Source of the DNA: Rhodeus uyekii
Lineage: Eukaryota; Chordata; Actinopteri; Cypriniformes; Acheilognathidae
Length of the DNA stretch: 64,000 bases
Assembly (NCBI GenBank): GCA_037043235.1
Contig: JAWRVZ010000279.1
Location: 186,001 to 250,000, forward strand
Direction: 5' to 3'
The notes under the pieces were generated by a model, which was not told where the DNA came from, did not search any database, and saw only the letters and a program-made list of their open reading frames with translations. Below, piece by piece: positions 1 to 10,460 of the stretch (the stretch's first letter is position 1; every line of letters begins with the position of its first letter). Position numbers and translations under genes: made by a program.

Positions 1-79
1 GCTATAGATTCAAAAATTCATTTTCAATGCTTGATTTTCATACAACTCTTTCTTCATTCTCGTTGTCTCTCTGATTCAG
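1..79 (+). other. disp3 intron 3' end with polypyrimidine tract
   Basis: A T/C-rich run (about 49-76) ends in ctgattcag immediately before the first visible disp3 codon. This is a canonical splice acceptor, so the window opens inside an intron. Confidence 0.75.
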
Positions 80-239
80 ACCACCTACAAGGGAAAGTCT
101 TCGTTTCAAACCCACTCTGATTTCCTCCAATGGGAGAGTTTCCTGCAGAAGCAGCTTGCATCACTCCCGGCGTCGTCTGCCTTGAGACGAGGCTTCCAGA
201 CCTGCCAACACTGGAAACAGATCTTCATGGAAATTATAG
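80..239 (+). CDS. disp3: disp3 exon, end of second ectodomain
   Basis: 160 bp, phase 0 start, ending one base into a Gly codon. It encodes TTYKGKSSFQTHSDF through HWKQIFMEII (53 residues). These residues belong to the extracellular/lumenal loop that precedes transmembrane helix 8 of the family. The acceptor is ttcag at 75-79. The donor is GC, not GT (ATAG then gcaagag), yet the phase joins exactly to the next exon (G + GT = Gly), so the GC donor is required by the protein. Confidence 0.88.
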
Positions 240-3200
240 GCAAGAGAGCAAAAATAGAACGTGGCAGAAAGACAGAAAGCAGCTTTGATAAAAATGACTC
301 TGCTTGAATAAATGAGCAGTTTAAGAGGCGCAGACATCATTAGCATGAGTGCTCATTAACCCCACTCTCAACAAATGACAATAATGAATCTGCATTCAGA
401 TTCTCTATTCATATTACATTTAACATGGACAGGCGCCCTCCCTGAACACCTCTTTCTGCTCTACCCCTTGACTGCAGGTGTAGAGAGCGCCCTCTACAGT
501 CTCCTGCTGTCACTTGCAATCTGCATCGCATCAGTAGCTGTGTTTACAGCACATCCACTCCTGCTGCTGCCAATCCTGCTGAGCATTCTGGGTATGTCAT
601 ACCACTGCACAAACATTTGAACTATTCTCAATCATTTCAACCCCAAAAGTAAGCTAATAGAGGAAAAGTGTATACATGATTGTAAAATAATGAGAATCAT
701 TGAGAATTACAAAAAGATGCCCATTTAATCCTTTACTGCTTATAATAGCAATTAGTCATGATGCCAAAAAAAGAGAATGTATTTATAATAAGAATATTAT
801 TTTGTAGATAATGATTTAATTTTTCTTTTGCATGAAATGTCATCTGGACGTGTTTGCGTGAGATTCGCTCTTTGATTTAATCTATACCCTTGAAATAGTT
901 TACCACTATTTTTTTAGAGCAACTCATTTTCATTCAGTCTCCTTTGGGACAGTGTCTGTTTTTTTCCCCATTCTGTTGAATTTAATTGACTTTGGTAATA
1001 TGTACTGATGGTGAAAATCATTGCCTTTGAAATGTGCAGCTCTATTCCCATCTCATTTATATGTTAATACAATATGGCAGACATGACCGTAATTTAACTT
1101 CCTTTCAAGCAGGGATATTATCACTACAAGTGATTACTCCGACTGAACGAATGTACAAATTATGTGAAATGAAAAGAGACTGGGAAAATCATCCCACTTC
1201 TAGGTGTCCGACTAAACAAGGAAATAGATTTCAAAAATGTGCAATGATGCTTGACTTCAAGTGGAGGATGGCATAAAAACAGTGACAGGACACAAACAGC
1301 TTTTGAGTAGCTTAAAGAGGACATATTATGTTTTTTCTGTTTTTGCATTTTAGTGTATAATGTTGTTGGAGCATGAAAAAGTTCTGCAAAGTTACAAAGC
1401 ACAACACACTTCAGCGAGAGTTCTTTTCAATATCAGTACAGTGATCCCTCGTTTATCGCGGTTAATGTGGACTGGAACCGCGGATAGGTGAAAATCTGCG
1501 AAGTAGGATTGGCCCCTCTAGGAATTTCCGTATATGTGTGTGAAGGTACCAGGGGTCTCATATACAAAGCGTGCCAGTTTAAAGCCAGTGTCCATGCAAA
1601 GGTTGTGATCTATAAAAAATAAACTGGACGAGAGAATGTGCGCACCTTTAAGCAAACTTTGAGCTGTGCGTACGCTCATTCTGCAGACAAAGGGAAATGG
1701 CGACACAGATGGTGAGGTCGTGAACTGAAGTTAAATGAGGAGAATGATTATAAGAATTAATAATTTAATTTTCACCCCATTTCATAGGTTATATGCACAT
1801 TATCATGAGGATTATACCCAACAGTGTCATTTGTACAGATTGTTTTAGGCTATATATATCTAGTAAAATCCAAACGTAATTCAATGTATTAAAAAATAAT
1901 AATGATGATAATCAGCGCTGCCTTATAGTCACATTGTCTACAATGGGAGTGCAGAAGGAGTTACATGTGATACAGAATAACATGAAATACCATTTTATTA
2001 CAGAACTGCAGAACACAGTGTAAAAAGGAAATATTTTCCTTCATGAACATATATTAATACCTTGGTTTACGAGTGACTTTGTATACAAGCAAAGTCACTC
2101 GTAAACCCTCGCCCACGCGCATTTTGTGTGGAAAAGTCCTAACGCTCAGCATCTTCGCGGGCATTTTTACTGTAAATATCCTAACGACAGCCTCTCATAA
2201 AGCCCATCACCCCTTCACTCGTTCATTCTCTCAGCGTCGCTCGGTTTGGTTCATCATTCACCACAGTGAAACTTTTATAAGTGATTTACAGCGGTTTCAC
2301 CTCGTGTTGTTCACATTAATTGTGATCGCTATTGTTCACGTACTGAAATATATACGTACAGTACAGCATATAAACAATGAGCTCAAGATGAGTAAGAAAG
2401 AAGGGATGAAAATCTCCCTGTAAGCAGTAAAACCCTCCTCTCGTCTCCTTCACGCCAGCAGCGACGCGACTCAAAGCTGAAGTGCACGTTACAGTAAATT
2501 GTCAAGTATTTTTAGAGTTCAATTTTCAATTATTAATTAGTATTTATATGAGATCTTAATGGTCATAATTTTAACTGTAATTAATAGGGTAAAACCAACA
2601 AATATTTAAAATGGGCATTTATGGTCTTGTGGAACGAATCTAGTGATTTTTAGTGCATTCTTACTCTTATTCTTTCTATATTTTATTACATTCATTACAA
2701 AATTGTTTTGGTGTACGATAATTTTATATTACGAGCTAGCTCTTGCAACGAATTTCAACGAGGTATTTCTGTATATCATAAAATGTCAAAGTCTACATGA
2801 AGTACAATCGCTACTCATCATTGCTCCTAACTATTACAGTGTTCATTACAAAACCGTCAAGAAGCATGTATTCACTATACATTTTCGTCTTAAATTTTCA
2901 CCCACAAATGCGATTTTGTCAAGGTGTTAACGATCAGTCAAGTCACCTTTATTTATATAGCGCTTTCTACAATACAGATTGTTTCAAAGCAGCTTTACAG
3001 TGATCACAGGAAAAACAATATAAACAAAGTTTGTTTGGCTGAACAGCAGCCTTAAAAGAGCAGGCGAATTAATACAATTGATGAATTTTAAGTGTTAAGT
3101 TTCCCCAACTGAGCAAGCCATAGGCGACAGCGGCAAGGAACCAAAACTCCGGCAGGTGACGTAACGAATGAAGAATAGAATGGAGAAAAAACCTTGGGAG

Positions 3201-6200
3201 AAACCAGGCTCAGTCGGGGAACCAGTTCTCCTCTGGCCAGCAGCCAAACAGTACATGATTATTATACAACAATTCAAGTCTAATATTAAGTCTAATTTGG
3301 TCCGGTTAGAGATGGGTTCATGATCGTCACAGGGGAGGGTCCAGTAGAGTCACGGTCTCCGCAGACACTTCAGGGCAGTGCTGTGCTCGTGTCCAGGTCC
3401 TTCATCTGATCTGGATACGGCCCGGATCCGGCTGACCACGGTAACCTCGGAATAAACAGAGACCAATATCAGCGTAGATGCCATTCTTCTTCTGATGTAT
3501 CGAGTACATCAGGTGTTATGGGAATGTTCCCGGTTCCGGCTTATCTAAATTATGTAGCCTAACAATCATTTTACATGATTTGGATTAAAAATGTATGTAT
3601 AATGTGTTATGTGTATGCCAGGTTGAAGAGATGTGTTTTTAGTCTACATTTAAACTGACAGAGTGTGTCTGCTTCCCGAACTGTAATAGGAAGACTGTTC
3701 CAGAGTTTAGGAGCTAAATAGGAAAAGGATCGACCGCCAGCAGTTGACTTTGATATTCTAGGTATTATAAGCTGGTCAGTATTTTGGGATCACAATAGAC
3801 GTGAAGGACAATAATGTGTTAAGAGATCGTTCAAGTACTGTGGAGCTAAACCATTTAATGCTTTGTAAGTAATTAGCAAGATTTTAAAATGTATTCGGTG
3901 ATTAATAGGAAGCCAGTGCAGGTTTAACAGAACTGGGCTAATATGCTCATATTTCCTGGTTCTAGTAAGAACTCGAGCTGCTGCATTTTGGACCAGCTGG
4001 AATTTGTTTATTAAGCGTGCAGGGCAACCACCTAGTAAAGCATTACAATAATCTAGCCTTGAACCCCCTATATATGGGATTCCACTCTCATTTACATGCC
4101 GATCAGCATTCATGAGGTGATTTGCATTGACTATGTATGGTTAAAAATGGGTGTGTGCAGGGTGGGATATGAGTCTGGTTCACATACGCACATCTGCTGG
4201 TGATCTGTGATTTATAAAGGGAATATTTCTTACAGGTGTGCGTACGAACGGTTTTATAAATTGGAATATTTTTTGGCGTACACCATTTTTGGCTTTTAGC
4301 TGTACGTCAATGTAACGGAGTTAAATGTTCAGGGAGGAAGGAGGCGGGAACCGGCAGACATTTAAACACACTTTAATGGTGAAAATAAAACATAAACTCA
4401 AAACGAAAGTAATGGCGGCGGCCCCTCGCGGTCGACCGCCGCCCACACAAAACATAACATAAAGTCCCAGGCCTGGTCCTCTCTCGTCTTCACTGTCGTC
4501 GCTCCTCCTTTTAAGTCTCCGCTCCTCCGTGAGACGAGACACCGGTGGCTTCGCAGGTGGCGCTCATTACCAATCACGCCACCGGCTCTCGTGACGCTCT
4601 CACGGTCCCTCGACCCCGCCCTGCTCGCCACAGTCAACTTTTAGTAGGGATCTTACGCACAGTTTTATAAATGAGACCCCAGGTGTTAACGAGAATGCGT
4701 CTCCCTCATACTTGTGATCCAATCGACCAAAAAGGATCTTAATACCAGATGTAAACGGGACCAAATATTTCACCTATAATGTACTTCATTTGCATTTTTG
4801 TTCCATGTCATTTTGCTTTATTTGATGTTTGATTCATCGCAGGTTTCCTCATACATCATATTTGTTTTCCCCATTTTATGCACTTGCACATACTTCGAAA
4901 ATGGCACTGATTGTTGAATTAAAGATATAGAATGCACTGAATGCCCAAGAACTAATTCTATTTAATGTCCACATGTCATTTAACAAGAAACAATGCTTCT
5001 AACCACAGCCATACAGTTAGCAATACTGTCTACAAATGTTCATAGAACTGTGGTTTAGAGAAGTTGGTAACTTGCGACCATAGTTTGCTAACATTTGGGG
5101 AAACACATCCCAGAGTTTTACTGACAGAGAGGAGATGCAAAAATGTCAAATGTAAGAAAAATAATGTGCCTTTTGAACAATCAAGAATGAAAACCTATTC
5201 TAGTAGAGCCCAAAAACAAAACTAAGACTTACAATAGCCAGGTTAGGTTAGGTCCTCTTTAAAATAAGTCTTAAATCTTGAAATCTTCTTAACATGTGTG
5301 TGTTGGCACCGGCAGGTATGGTGTGTCTGGTGGTGGCAGTGATGTATTGGCTCGGGTGGGAGATGGGTGCAGTTGAAGCCATCTCTCTCTCCATATTGGT
5401 GGGCTCTTCGGTGGACTATTGCCTGCATCTAGTGGAAGGCTATCTACTGGCGGGGGACCCTGAACCTTCAGGACTGGCTGATCCCAGTTTGGTATGATTT
5501 ACATTTATCCATCACTCAACAAATGTGTCAAAATGCATCTCCTGTGATGTTGAAATGGAGCTGTTTTCATGATATGTTCACATCCCTGCCTGTTCCATTG
5601 GTTGTGATCTGGGCACGCATCAACAAAGTATCCCAGTTTTAGACAGAGAACTTAAATAAAGATTCAATAAAGGTATTCTTGATGTATTATGTTTTAATGC
5701 AGTCAGTGGCGGAGCTTAGTAATGACGCGCCCCAGTGCAGGCGATCACGCCGGCCCCTGAGCTGCACAGTTATCAAGCTCATACAAACACACACACACTG
5801 CACTCTTGTCTAGAAGGGAACTCCATAGAACAGAGGTTTTCAAAGTCTGAGACAGTGGGCCTCCCTTTTGACACAACCCACCCAATGACGCCCCCCCCAG
5901 CGACGCGATATATTTAGCTATATTTAGCGACTCTTCAGACCACCCTAGTGACAAATTTTCCAAAAAGTGACTATGGACAAATCTAGCGACTTTATCTGGA
6001 GTTATTGGCGACTTTTGGTGACTTTCTGAAGTGAAAGCACATATCGTTCTTACTCTTCTCAATGAGCATCGAGCGCTGCCGTGGGCCCCAACCCCATACC
6101 AAAGCACTCACAGGCGGCCCAGTCCTCGCGCAGCATCCGCTCCCAGATGCAGGCAGAGCAAGAGATCTTCACTCCTCCACATGCAAATGAATCGCGCATG

Positions 6201-6941
6201 TGCGGGAAGCTGGAGCTGGCTGATCCCGCCATGGCAGCACGGGATATAAAATGGTGTAAAAATAATTAAATCACTGCACAAATATAAATCGCTGCATTTG
6301 TTTGACAAATGCAGTCACATACTCTCAGTCACATACTCTTGTCCACTGTGTGTGTGCGCATGTCTGTGACAAAAGTTAACTAGCTGGCTTGCTTATCATG
6401 TCTCAGTCAAAACTGTACACCCAAAAATACAGGAAGGAGTGGGAATCAAACCCATTTATTGGTGATAATACTCGGGCATTCTTGTTGAGAAAGCACACTA
6501 GGCATGCAGAACGCAAAAAAGTATGCAATCTAGTACAGCGTGATGACCTCACGAATATGCTAATTTACGCATGACGTCACCTAGCGACATTTAGCGACTT
6601 TTTGGCCAGCCTTTCCTTTGAAAATAGTTGGCAACACTGGCGATGCATGATTGTCGACACACGCCTACTCCACTGCCGCTTGCAGCCGCGACAGAATGAC
6701 ATCACAGGGAAATGTAAAATGAAGGAGGTTTAATACAAGTTCGGCGAGTTATTATTAGACTATAATTTTTTACAACTCTCCGCGCCTCCCCTGGCATGGT
6801 CTGGCGCCCCCCAGGGGAGGCGCGCCCCACACTTTGAAAACCCCTGCCATAGAAGATAATTTGTGTGCCTAAACTAATTAATTCAGACCAACTAAAATCA
6901 GTATCTTATGGGTTTCTTATGTTAAATTAGATAAATTAGCG

Positions 6942-6988
<47 letters not shown>

Positions 6989-7123
6989 GACACACACACA
7001 CACACACACACTCAGTCCCTCTCTCTTGCTCTCTCACATACGCAGTCTCTCTCTCTCTCTCACACACACATACACTCAGTCTGTCTCTCTCTCTCTTTCT
7101 CTTTCTCACACAAACTCAGTTTG

Positions 7124-7154
<31 letters not shown>

Positions 7155-9356
7155 TACACTCAGTCTGTCCCCCCTCTTTCTCTCTCTCTCTCATTCTCTC
7201 ACTCACACACACACAAGTAACAAATTAAACATGTTGGATTTTACTAGGGTTTCCCTTCACCAAATAATTTTCCAGTTGACTAGAAGAATGTAAGTGATTA
7301 GTTGACTAATCACACCTGTATATTAATAATCCATATAAATCATAACCATAAACCTTTAATTACCTCTATATAACACAATCAATCGCCTAATCAGCTCTTA
7401 AAGCAGTTCCTGTGAGTGCACAGAAATAAAATCAGTCAGTTTCTAATGACGTATTAGGCTACTCTTAATATAAGACCAAAAACCAAAAAAGTATTTTAAG
7501 TGAAATGCAATTTATTCTAAGTCATTTATACTTAGGGTTATATTTGTAATTTCAGTTTTCATTTCATCAGTCTAAAGTAAATGTTTTTTTCAAAAACTCA
7601 AACTATTTAACTATTCCAACACTGGAAACTCTGACTTCATTTGACAGAAGAGCTGCTTTTTCCTCATATTTCCTCAAATACATTTAGTGTACATATACAA
7701 TTATATTATGTTATAAATTAGCGTTAGAAATGTTATGTTTTTTTAAAGTTTTAAAAATGTAACTTTTTTATTTCTTTGACTATTTAAATTCACATATATT
7801 CATAAATTCAGTGCAGTTATAGCCTACATAATCTCACATTTAATTTTTTTCTCTTTAACTTTTATTATAATCGTTTTATTTTATTATAATCCTTTAATTA
7901 GGTTGAAACAAACGGATATTTAATGCTATTTTTAAAATGAGAGAATTTTACAAAATCCAGTTACACTTTTTCCATCTGTAGAACAAAATAAATTAACTAT
8001 AATAATTAACATGCAATGATAACTTATGGGGAAAAAACATCAAAGAGATTACAAAAGTACAAAAAAATTTTTGACAGGGAACAATAGATCCTCCGCAATA
8101 ATTGCCGGCACCAGTCGTAAATATTAAGCATTTTTAATAAAATCAATAGCCGACTACAGCTGGGTCTTAAATTCAAAAACTAGAATAATGACTTTAAACA
8201 CCGACTGAGCGCAACCTGAACAAACTTGATCCGTTTGAGCACGATCAGTCCAAATTACATTCAGAATCGGCCTGATGTGATGTCGAATCTCAAACCAGCG
8301 CACCAGTGAGATTTCATATGTTCACATGTCAAACATTAATACATGTTTAAAAGTTTTTATTTAATTTTTCACTTTCTTGTCAACTACAGTTATGTTTTTG
8401 GATAAAATTCAATGTCTTTTTGGCAAGAAAACTAAAAATAATGAATAAAATGACAAATTGAGTAAATCCTAGTCTACCCGCTCTGAGCAGGATCGAACCT
8501 GTGTCTCTGGTGTGGGAGGTGGGTGCACTGACGAGGATGTTATTAGACTGCAGTCACTGCAGCGCCTCCTTGAGGGCAGAGGAGTCACCTTTACACGCAC
8601 AGCTCTTACTTGGCCTACTGCGGTTACATAAACAATACAATATATTTTCATCAAAAGACAAAAGCTGTGGTAAACATGAACACTGATCGATTCGGACTGC
8701 AGTGTTATGGAGAAAACCTGCTGTTTCTGAGCTCAACCCCAGTGACTCGGAGAAATGATGAGATAAACACATCTGATCGTAATATTCTGCTCTGTACACA
8801 CCATTCCTTTCCCTCAAGCTTCATTTCTTTCTAGTATTGCGAATTACTGAGAGTTTTCCAAAACATGTAAACATGATTGGCCATTTACACTTCTTGATTT
8901 AAAAGATAGTAGGTCTATGAGACAAAGAAGTCATTTTAAGAGTCATTAAAAAGAAAGAAAAACTCAAGTTGAGTTTTTTATGTGTGTTACAAATGCGATT
9001 TCTTCTTACAGGAGGCCTCCATCAAACGGCAGCTGCGGACCCTTGAAGCGGCCAATCACGTGTGTGTTGCCATAGTTTCTAGTGCCGTCACTACAGTAAT
9101 TTCAACCATTCCTCTCTTTTTTTGCGTCATTGTGCCTTTCGCCAAGTTTGGTCAGATTGTGGCCATTAACACGGCGATTTCCATCGTGTTCACTCTCACA
9201 GTCACCACCGCGCTACTGGCGACAATGGGACCCGCCGACTTCACTCGGCCCCCCAGAGCCGTGCTCAAAGCCGCTCTGGTGGTCTTGATCACGGGTGTCT
9301 GTGGAGGTCTGCTCTGGTGGACCGGATCACAGTTTGCTCCTGACACACTGGTCTAA
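80..9356 (+). CDS. disp3: disp3 (Dispatched-family RND protein 3), C-terminal four exons
   Basis: Gene-level entry; coding segments are 80-239, 478-591, 5316-5491 and 9012-9356 (795 bp, 264 residues plus stop). Dispatched/Patched-family proteins are polytopic membrane proteins with a sterol-sensing domain and RND-transporter fold; DISP3 (PTCHD2) is a neural, ER-associated member of about 1,400 residues. The visible part is the second half of the second RND repeat: an ectodomain end with the conserved RRGFQTC..HWKQIFMEI block, then five to six hydrophobic segments, with GSSVD matching the GxxxD motif of RND transmembrane helices. Identification rests on close agreement with remembered DISP3 C-terminal sequence (HLLLLPxLLSILG-like block, GWEMGAVEAISLSILVGSSV, TVPLFF/IPLFF, PFAKFG). 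Exons further 5' lie left of the window. DISP1 or DISP2 is less likely because the protein stops soon after the last helix. The gene is transcribed towards bmp1. Confidence 0.9.
240..241 (+). other. disp3: non-canonical GC splice donor
   Basis: The exon ends AG and the intron begins GCAAGA, the usual context of the minority GC-AG intron class. No GT in reach keeps both the phase and the conserved I-G-V-E junction. The intron is 238 bp and ends in ctgcag at 477. Confidence 0.8.
478..591 (+). CDS. disp3: disp3 exon, transmembrane helices
   Basis: 114 bp (2 + 37 codons + 1). It encodes GVESALYSLLLSLAICIASV and then an HPLLLLPILLSILG block: two strongly hydrophobic stretches that form membrane helices of the second RND repeat. 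Acceptor actgcag at 471-477; donor G|gtatgt at 592. The open frame on the 5' side (375-477) is intron read-through and is not coding. Confidence 0.9.
592..1438. other. disp3 intron, unassigned AT-rich sequence
   Basis: First part of a 4.7-kb intron. From about 1300 the sequence (aaagaggacatattatg) resembles a dispersed fish repeat. The rest shows no coding or structured signal I can name. Confidence 0.5.
1439..1515. repeat. fragment of a Tigger/pogo-like DNA transposon end
   Basis: The words cagtgatccctcg, atcgcggtt and ctgcgaagta match the kind of terminal repeat carried by TA-targeting Tc/mariner (Tigger-like) elements in vertebrates. Only one end is present. Confidence 0.5.
2055..2771 (+). 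mobile_element. TIR element family 1, copy A
   Basis: Nonautonomous TA-targeting element. Its outer ends read aataccttggtttacgag and, at the other side, acgaggtatttctgta. It shares a long internal core (aaaagtcctaacgctcagc, tcataaagcccatcacccc, agcgtcgctcggtttggttc) with the segments at 43449-44065 and 46052-46699. No transposase is encoded. The left end carries an extra perfect hairpin (2064-2081 with 2090-2107). Confidence 0.7.
2936..4070 (-). mobile_element. L2-type LINE, 3' half (reverse transcriptase end plus 3' UTR)
   Basis: Reading the - strand from about 4062, an open frame to 3790 shows non-LTR reverse-transcriptase C-terminal motifs: SRLDYCNALLGG, LVQNAAARVLTRTRKYEHI, LHWLPI and TYKALNGLAP. 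Beyond it the 3' UTR carries the cyprinid L2 words ttgggagaaaccaggctcag, gcgtagatgccattcttct and tttatttatatagcgcttt, ending near 2936. The copy is 5'-truncated, and the frame breaks after 3790, so it is inactive. It lies in antisense inside a disp3 intron. Confidence 0.85.
4321..4640. repeat. GC-rich dispersed repeat
   Basis: It stands out from the AT-rich intron by GC content and CpGs (ggcggcggcccctcgcgg, cgaccccgccctgctcgcc). A weakly similar block with the same end (cccctcgccacagtca) sits at 20110-20330 inside another transposon. The ORFs here on the - strand show no family resemblance. Confidence 0.5.
4684..5315. other. disp3 intron, 3' part
   Basis: AT-rich intron with no recognisable repeat or coding signal. 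It ends in ggcaccggcag, the acceptor of the next exon. Confidence 0.6.
5316..5491 (+). CDS. disp3: disp3 exon with RND GxxxD motif
   Basis: 176 bp (2 + 58 codons). The sequence begins MVCLVVAVMYWLGWEMGAVE and contains SILVGSSVDYCLHLVEGYLL. G29-S-S-V-D33 of this exon is the GxxxD motif that lines the proton/ion path in RND permeases and is retained in Dispatched proteins. Acceptor ccggcag; donor TTG|gtatga. The last residues (DPEPSGLADPSL) form the variable cytoplasmic loop. Confidence 0.92.
5492..5830. other. disp3 last intron, 5' part
   Basis: Mostly unassigned. From about 5700 (cagtggcggagcttagtaa) it looks like a degraded repeat leading to the hAT insertion. Its last eight bases (ccatagaa, 5823-5830) are one copy of that element's target duplication. 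Confidence 0.5.
5831..6846. mobile_element. nonautonomous hAT element with intact 8-bp target duplication
   Basis: Inverted ends cagaggttttcaaagt and (reverse complement of the right end) caggggttttcaaagt bound 1,016 bp. Flanking direct repeats are identical: ccatagaa at 5823-5830 and again at 6847-6854, the 8-bp duplication typical of hAT elements. The interior contains a second unit marked by the words tagcgactttt and ggcaacactgg, and a short open frame (6389-6574) starting MSQSKLYTQKYRKEWESNP. I read that frame as a remnant because it is short and lacks a zinc-finger Cys/His set. Confidence 0.85.
6389..6574 (+). pseudogene. short ORF remnant inside the hAT element
   Basis: 61 codons, beginning at the ATG at 6389 (MLIMSQSKLYTQKYRKEWES). 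The basic, aromatic start is like the segment before BED-type or other DNA-binding domains in transposon proteins, but no metal-binding residues follow. Probably a decayed transposon fragment; function unknown. Confidence 0.3.
6944..7217. repeat. compound CT/CA microsatellite
   Basis: Alternating blocks of (CT)n and (CA)n with recurring 'cactcagt' spacers. ORFs here on the + strand only translate the repeat (SLSLSL/THTHTH). Confidence 0.95.
7218..8476. other. disp3 last intron, AT-rich part
   Basis: Very AT-rich. The words gattagttgactaatcac near 7290 suggest a degraded transposon end. No coding signal. Confidence 0.45.
8477..8560 (-). repeat. tRNA-like SINE fragment
   Basis: On the - strand, caggttcgatcctgctcaga has the pol III B-box/T-arm shape. 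A similar segment (gctccaagcaggactcaaac on +) occurs at 54055-54140. There is no complete cloverleaf, so it is not called a functional tRNA. Confidence 0.4.
8561..9011. other. disp3 last intron, 3' end
   Basis: No feature recognised. It ends with a pyrimidine-rich ttcttcttacag acceptor at 9011. Confidence 0.6.
9012..9356 (+). CDS. disp3: disp3 terminal exon and stop
   Basis: 345 bp: 114 residues plus TAA at 9354-9356. It starts EASIKRQLRTLEAANHV. It then has three hydrophobic stretches: around AIVSSAVTTVISTIPLFFC, AINTAISIVFTLTVTTALLA and LKAALVVLITGVCGGLLWW. These are the last helices of the RND fold. PFAKFG between the first two is strongly conserved in Dispatched proteins. The short tail (TGSQFAPDTLV) means there is no long cytoplasmic extension, unlike DISP1. 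Confidence 0.93.
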   Translation, partial: EASIKRQLRTLEAANHVCVAIVSSAVTTVISTIPLFFCVIVPFAKFGQIVAINTAISIVFTLTVTTALLATMGPADFTRPPRAVLKAALVVLITGVCGGLLWWTGSQFAPDTLV

Positions 9357-10189
9357 CTCACACAGCGAATCCCTCCTGCACCCGATTCAGGCCGAGGAAC
9401 CTCATTTCAGGAGGACTGCAAGTGTGCAGCTGTGATTTGTTGTAGACCACACACGGGAACATGAACTCATTGGGAAGCAAGTTGGGAAAATTGAAGTATT
9501 TAATATATGTGGCACACTGTTAGAAATTAGGAAACCCTGTACGTGAATAGTGAACAGTCTGCATGAAGGTAGCGAGCCCTGACAGACGTGGGAAATGACG
9601 TCAGACACATTTAGGCGAGTAACGCCGTCTTTGCTATCATGAATCGATCTGTCAGGGACTTGCATTAATGTGTGACCAAAAGTGTTGATTATTTCTCGAT
9701 GTTTTGTTTTATTCGCCACCTGGACTGAAGCGTCTCGGGGGATGTGAGGGGATGTGTCTTACATTGGTGTGGTGAAGCCGTGAAGAGAAGAACATGAGTT
9801 CTGTGAATTCATCGTACAGGCGGGAGCAAGACAACACTGAAGGAGAACGTCTAAGACGAAGCTCATTGTTCACCACACTCGAGGGATGTGGCGCCAGGGT
9901 TGGTGTTTAACTCGGAAGTTAGTTGGTTGAACCCTAAATATATAAGTCCTATTGTCGACAACAAATGACATTCACAAGCCGTTTTACTTTTGTAATGCAA
10001 TGGCTAGGGTACCCATAACGTATCCCTAAAATCAGAGGGAAACTGTAGCCCTAAACCTGACAAACCGTAAACTTGTCCCTCAAATCTGATTGGTTGATAC
10101 TAATGTTGATCCAGGAACATGCAGCTCTTGATGCAATCAGGTTAGGTGGGATTTGGGAGGAATTGATTGGATGGTTTAAAGTGAAAGTT
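9357..10189 (+). other. disp3: probable disp3 3' UTR
   Basis: Non-coding sequence of more balanced composition after the stop. No AATAAA occurs before 10313. The ORF on the - strand here (9402-9719) is a shadow with no family resemblance. Confidence 0.45.
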
Positions 10190-10460
10190 AAAGGGTTAGT
10201 TCGCCCCAAAAATGAAAATGATCCCATAATTGACCCACTCTCAAGCCATCCTTGATATTTATGACTTCAGCCGAACACAATCGATAAAATATAGTTAAAA
10301 TAGTACATTATAAATAAATAATCCTGGCTCTTCCCAGCTTTATAATGGGAGTGAATGGTACCTGCGATTTTGAAGCCCTAAAAAAGCACATCCATCCATC
10401 ATAAAGTAATTCATATGGCTCCAGGGGGTAAATAATGACCTTCTGAAGTGAATCAATGCA
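10190..10460. repeat. half of a dispersed fish MITE
   Basis: Contains taaagggttagttcgcccc and aatgaaaatgatcccat, a very common cyprinid repeat start. Related pieces lie at 22741-23006, 23800-23900 and 57260-57350. Confidence 0.6.
10313..10318 (+). promoter_or_regulatory. disp3: candidate disp3 polyadenylation signal
   Basis: The first AATAAA after the disp3 stop, 957 bp downstream. It lies inside a dispersed repeat, so its use is uncertain. Confidence 0.25.

Larger units (their letters stand above)
1547..4683. mobile_element. composite nested DNA-transposon block
   Basis: The left edge reads ggggtctcatatacaaag. The reverse complement of the right edge reads ggggtctcatttataaaa. These are imperfect inverted ends about 3.1 kb apart. 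The interior holds other insertions (2055-2771, 2936-4070 and a GC-rich segment at 4321-4640) plus several copies of the words gtgcgtacg or gtgcgcac. I infer a nonautonomous DNA element that later received other insertions; no transposase is visible. Confidence 0.5.

Noticed and set aside
9402..9719. 105-codon - strand ORF over the disp3 3' UTR
   Set aside because: No domain or splice context; antisense shadow.
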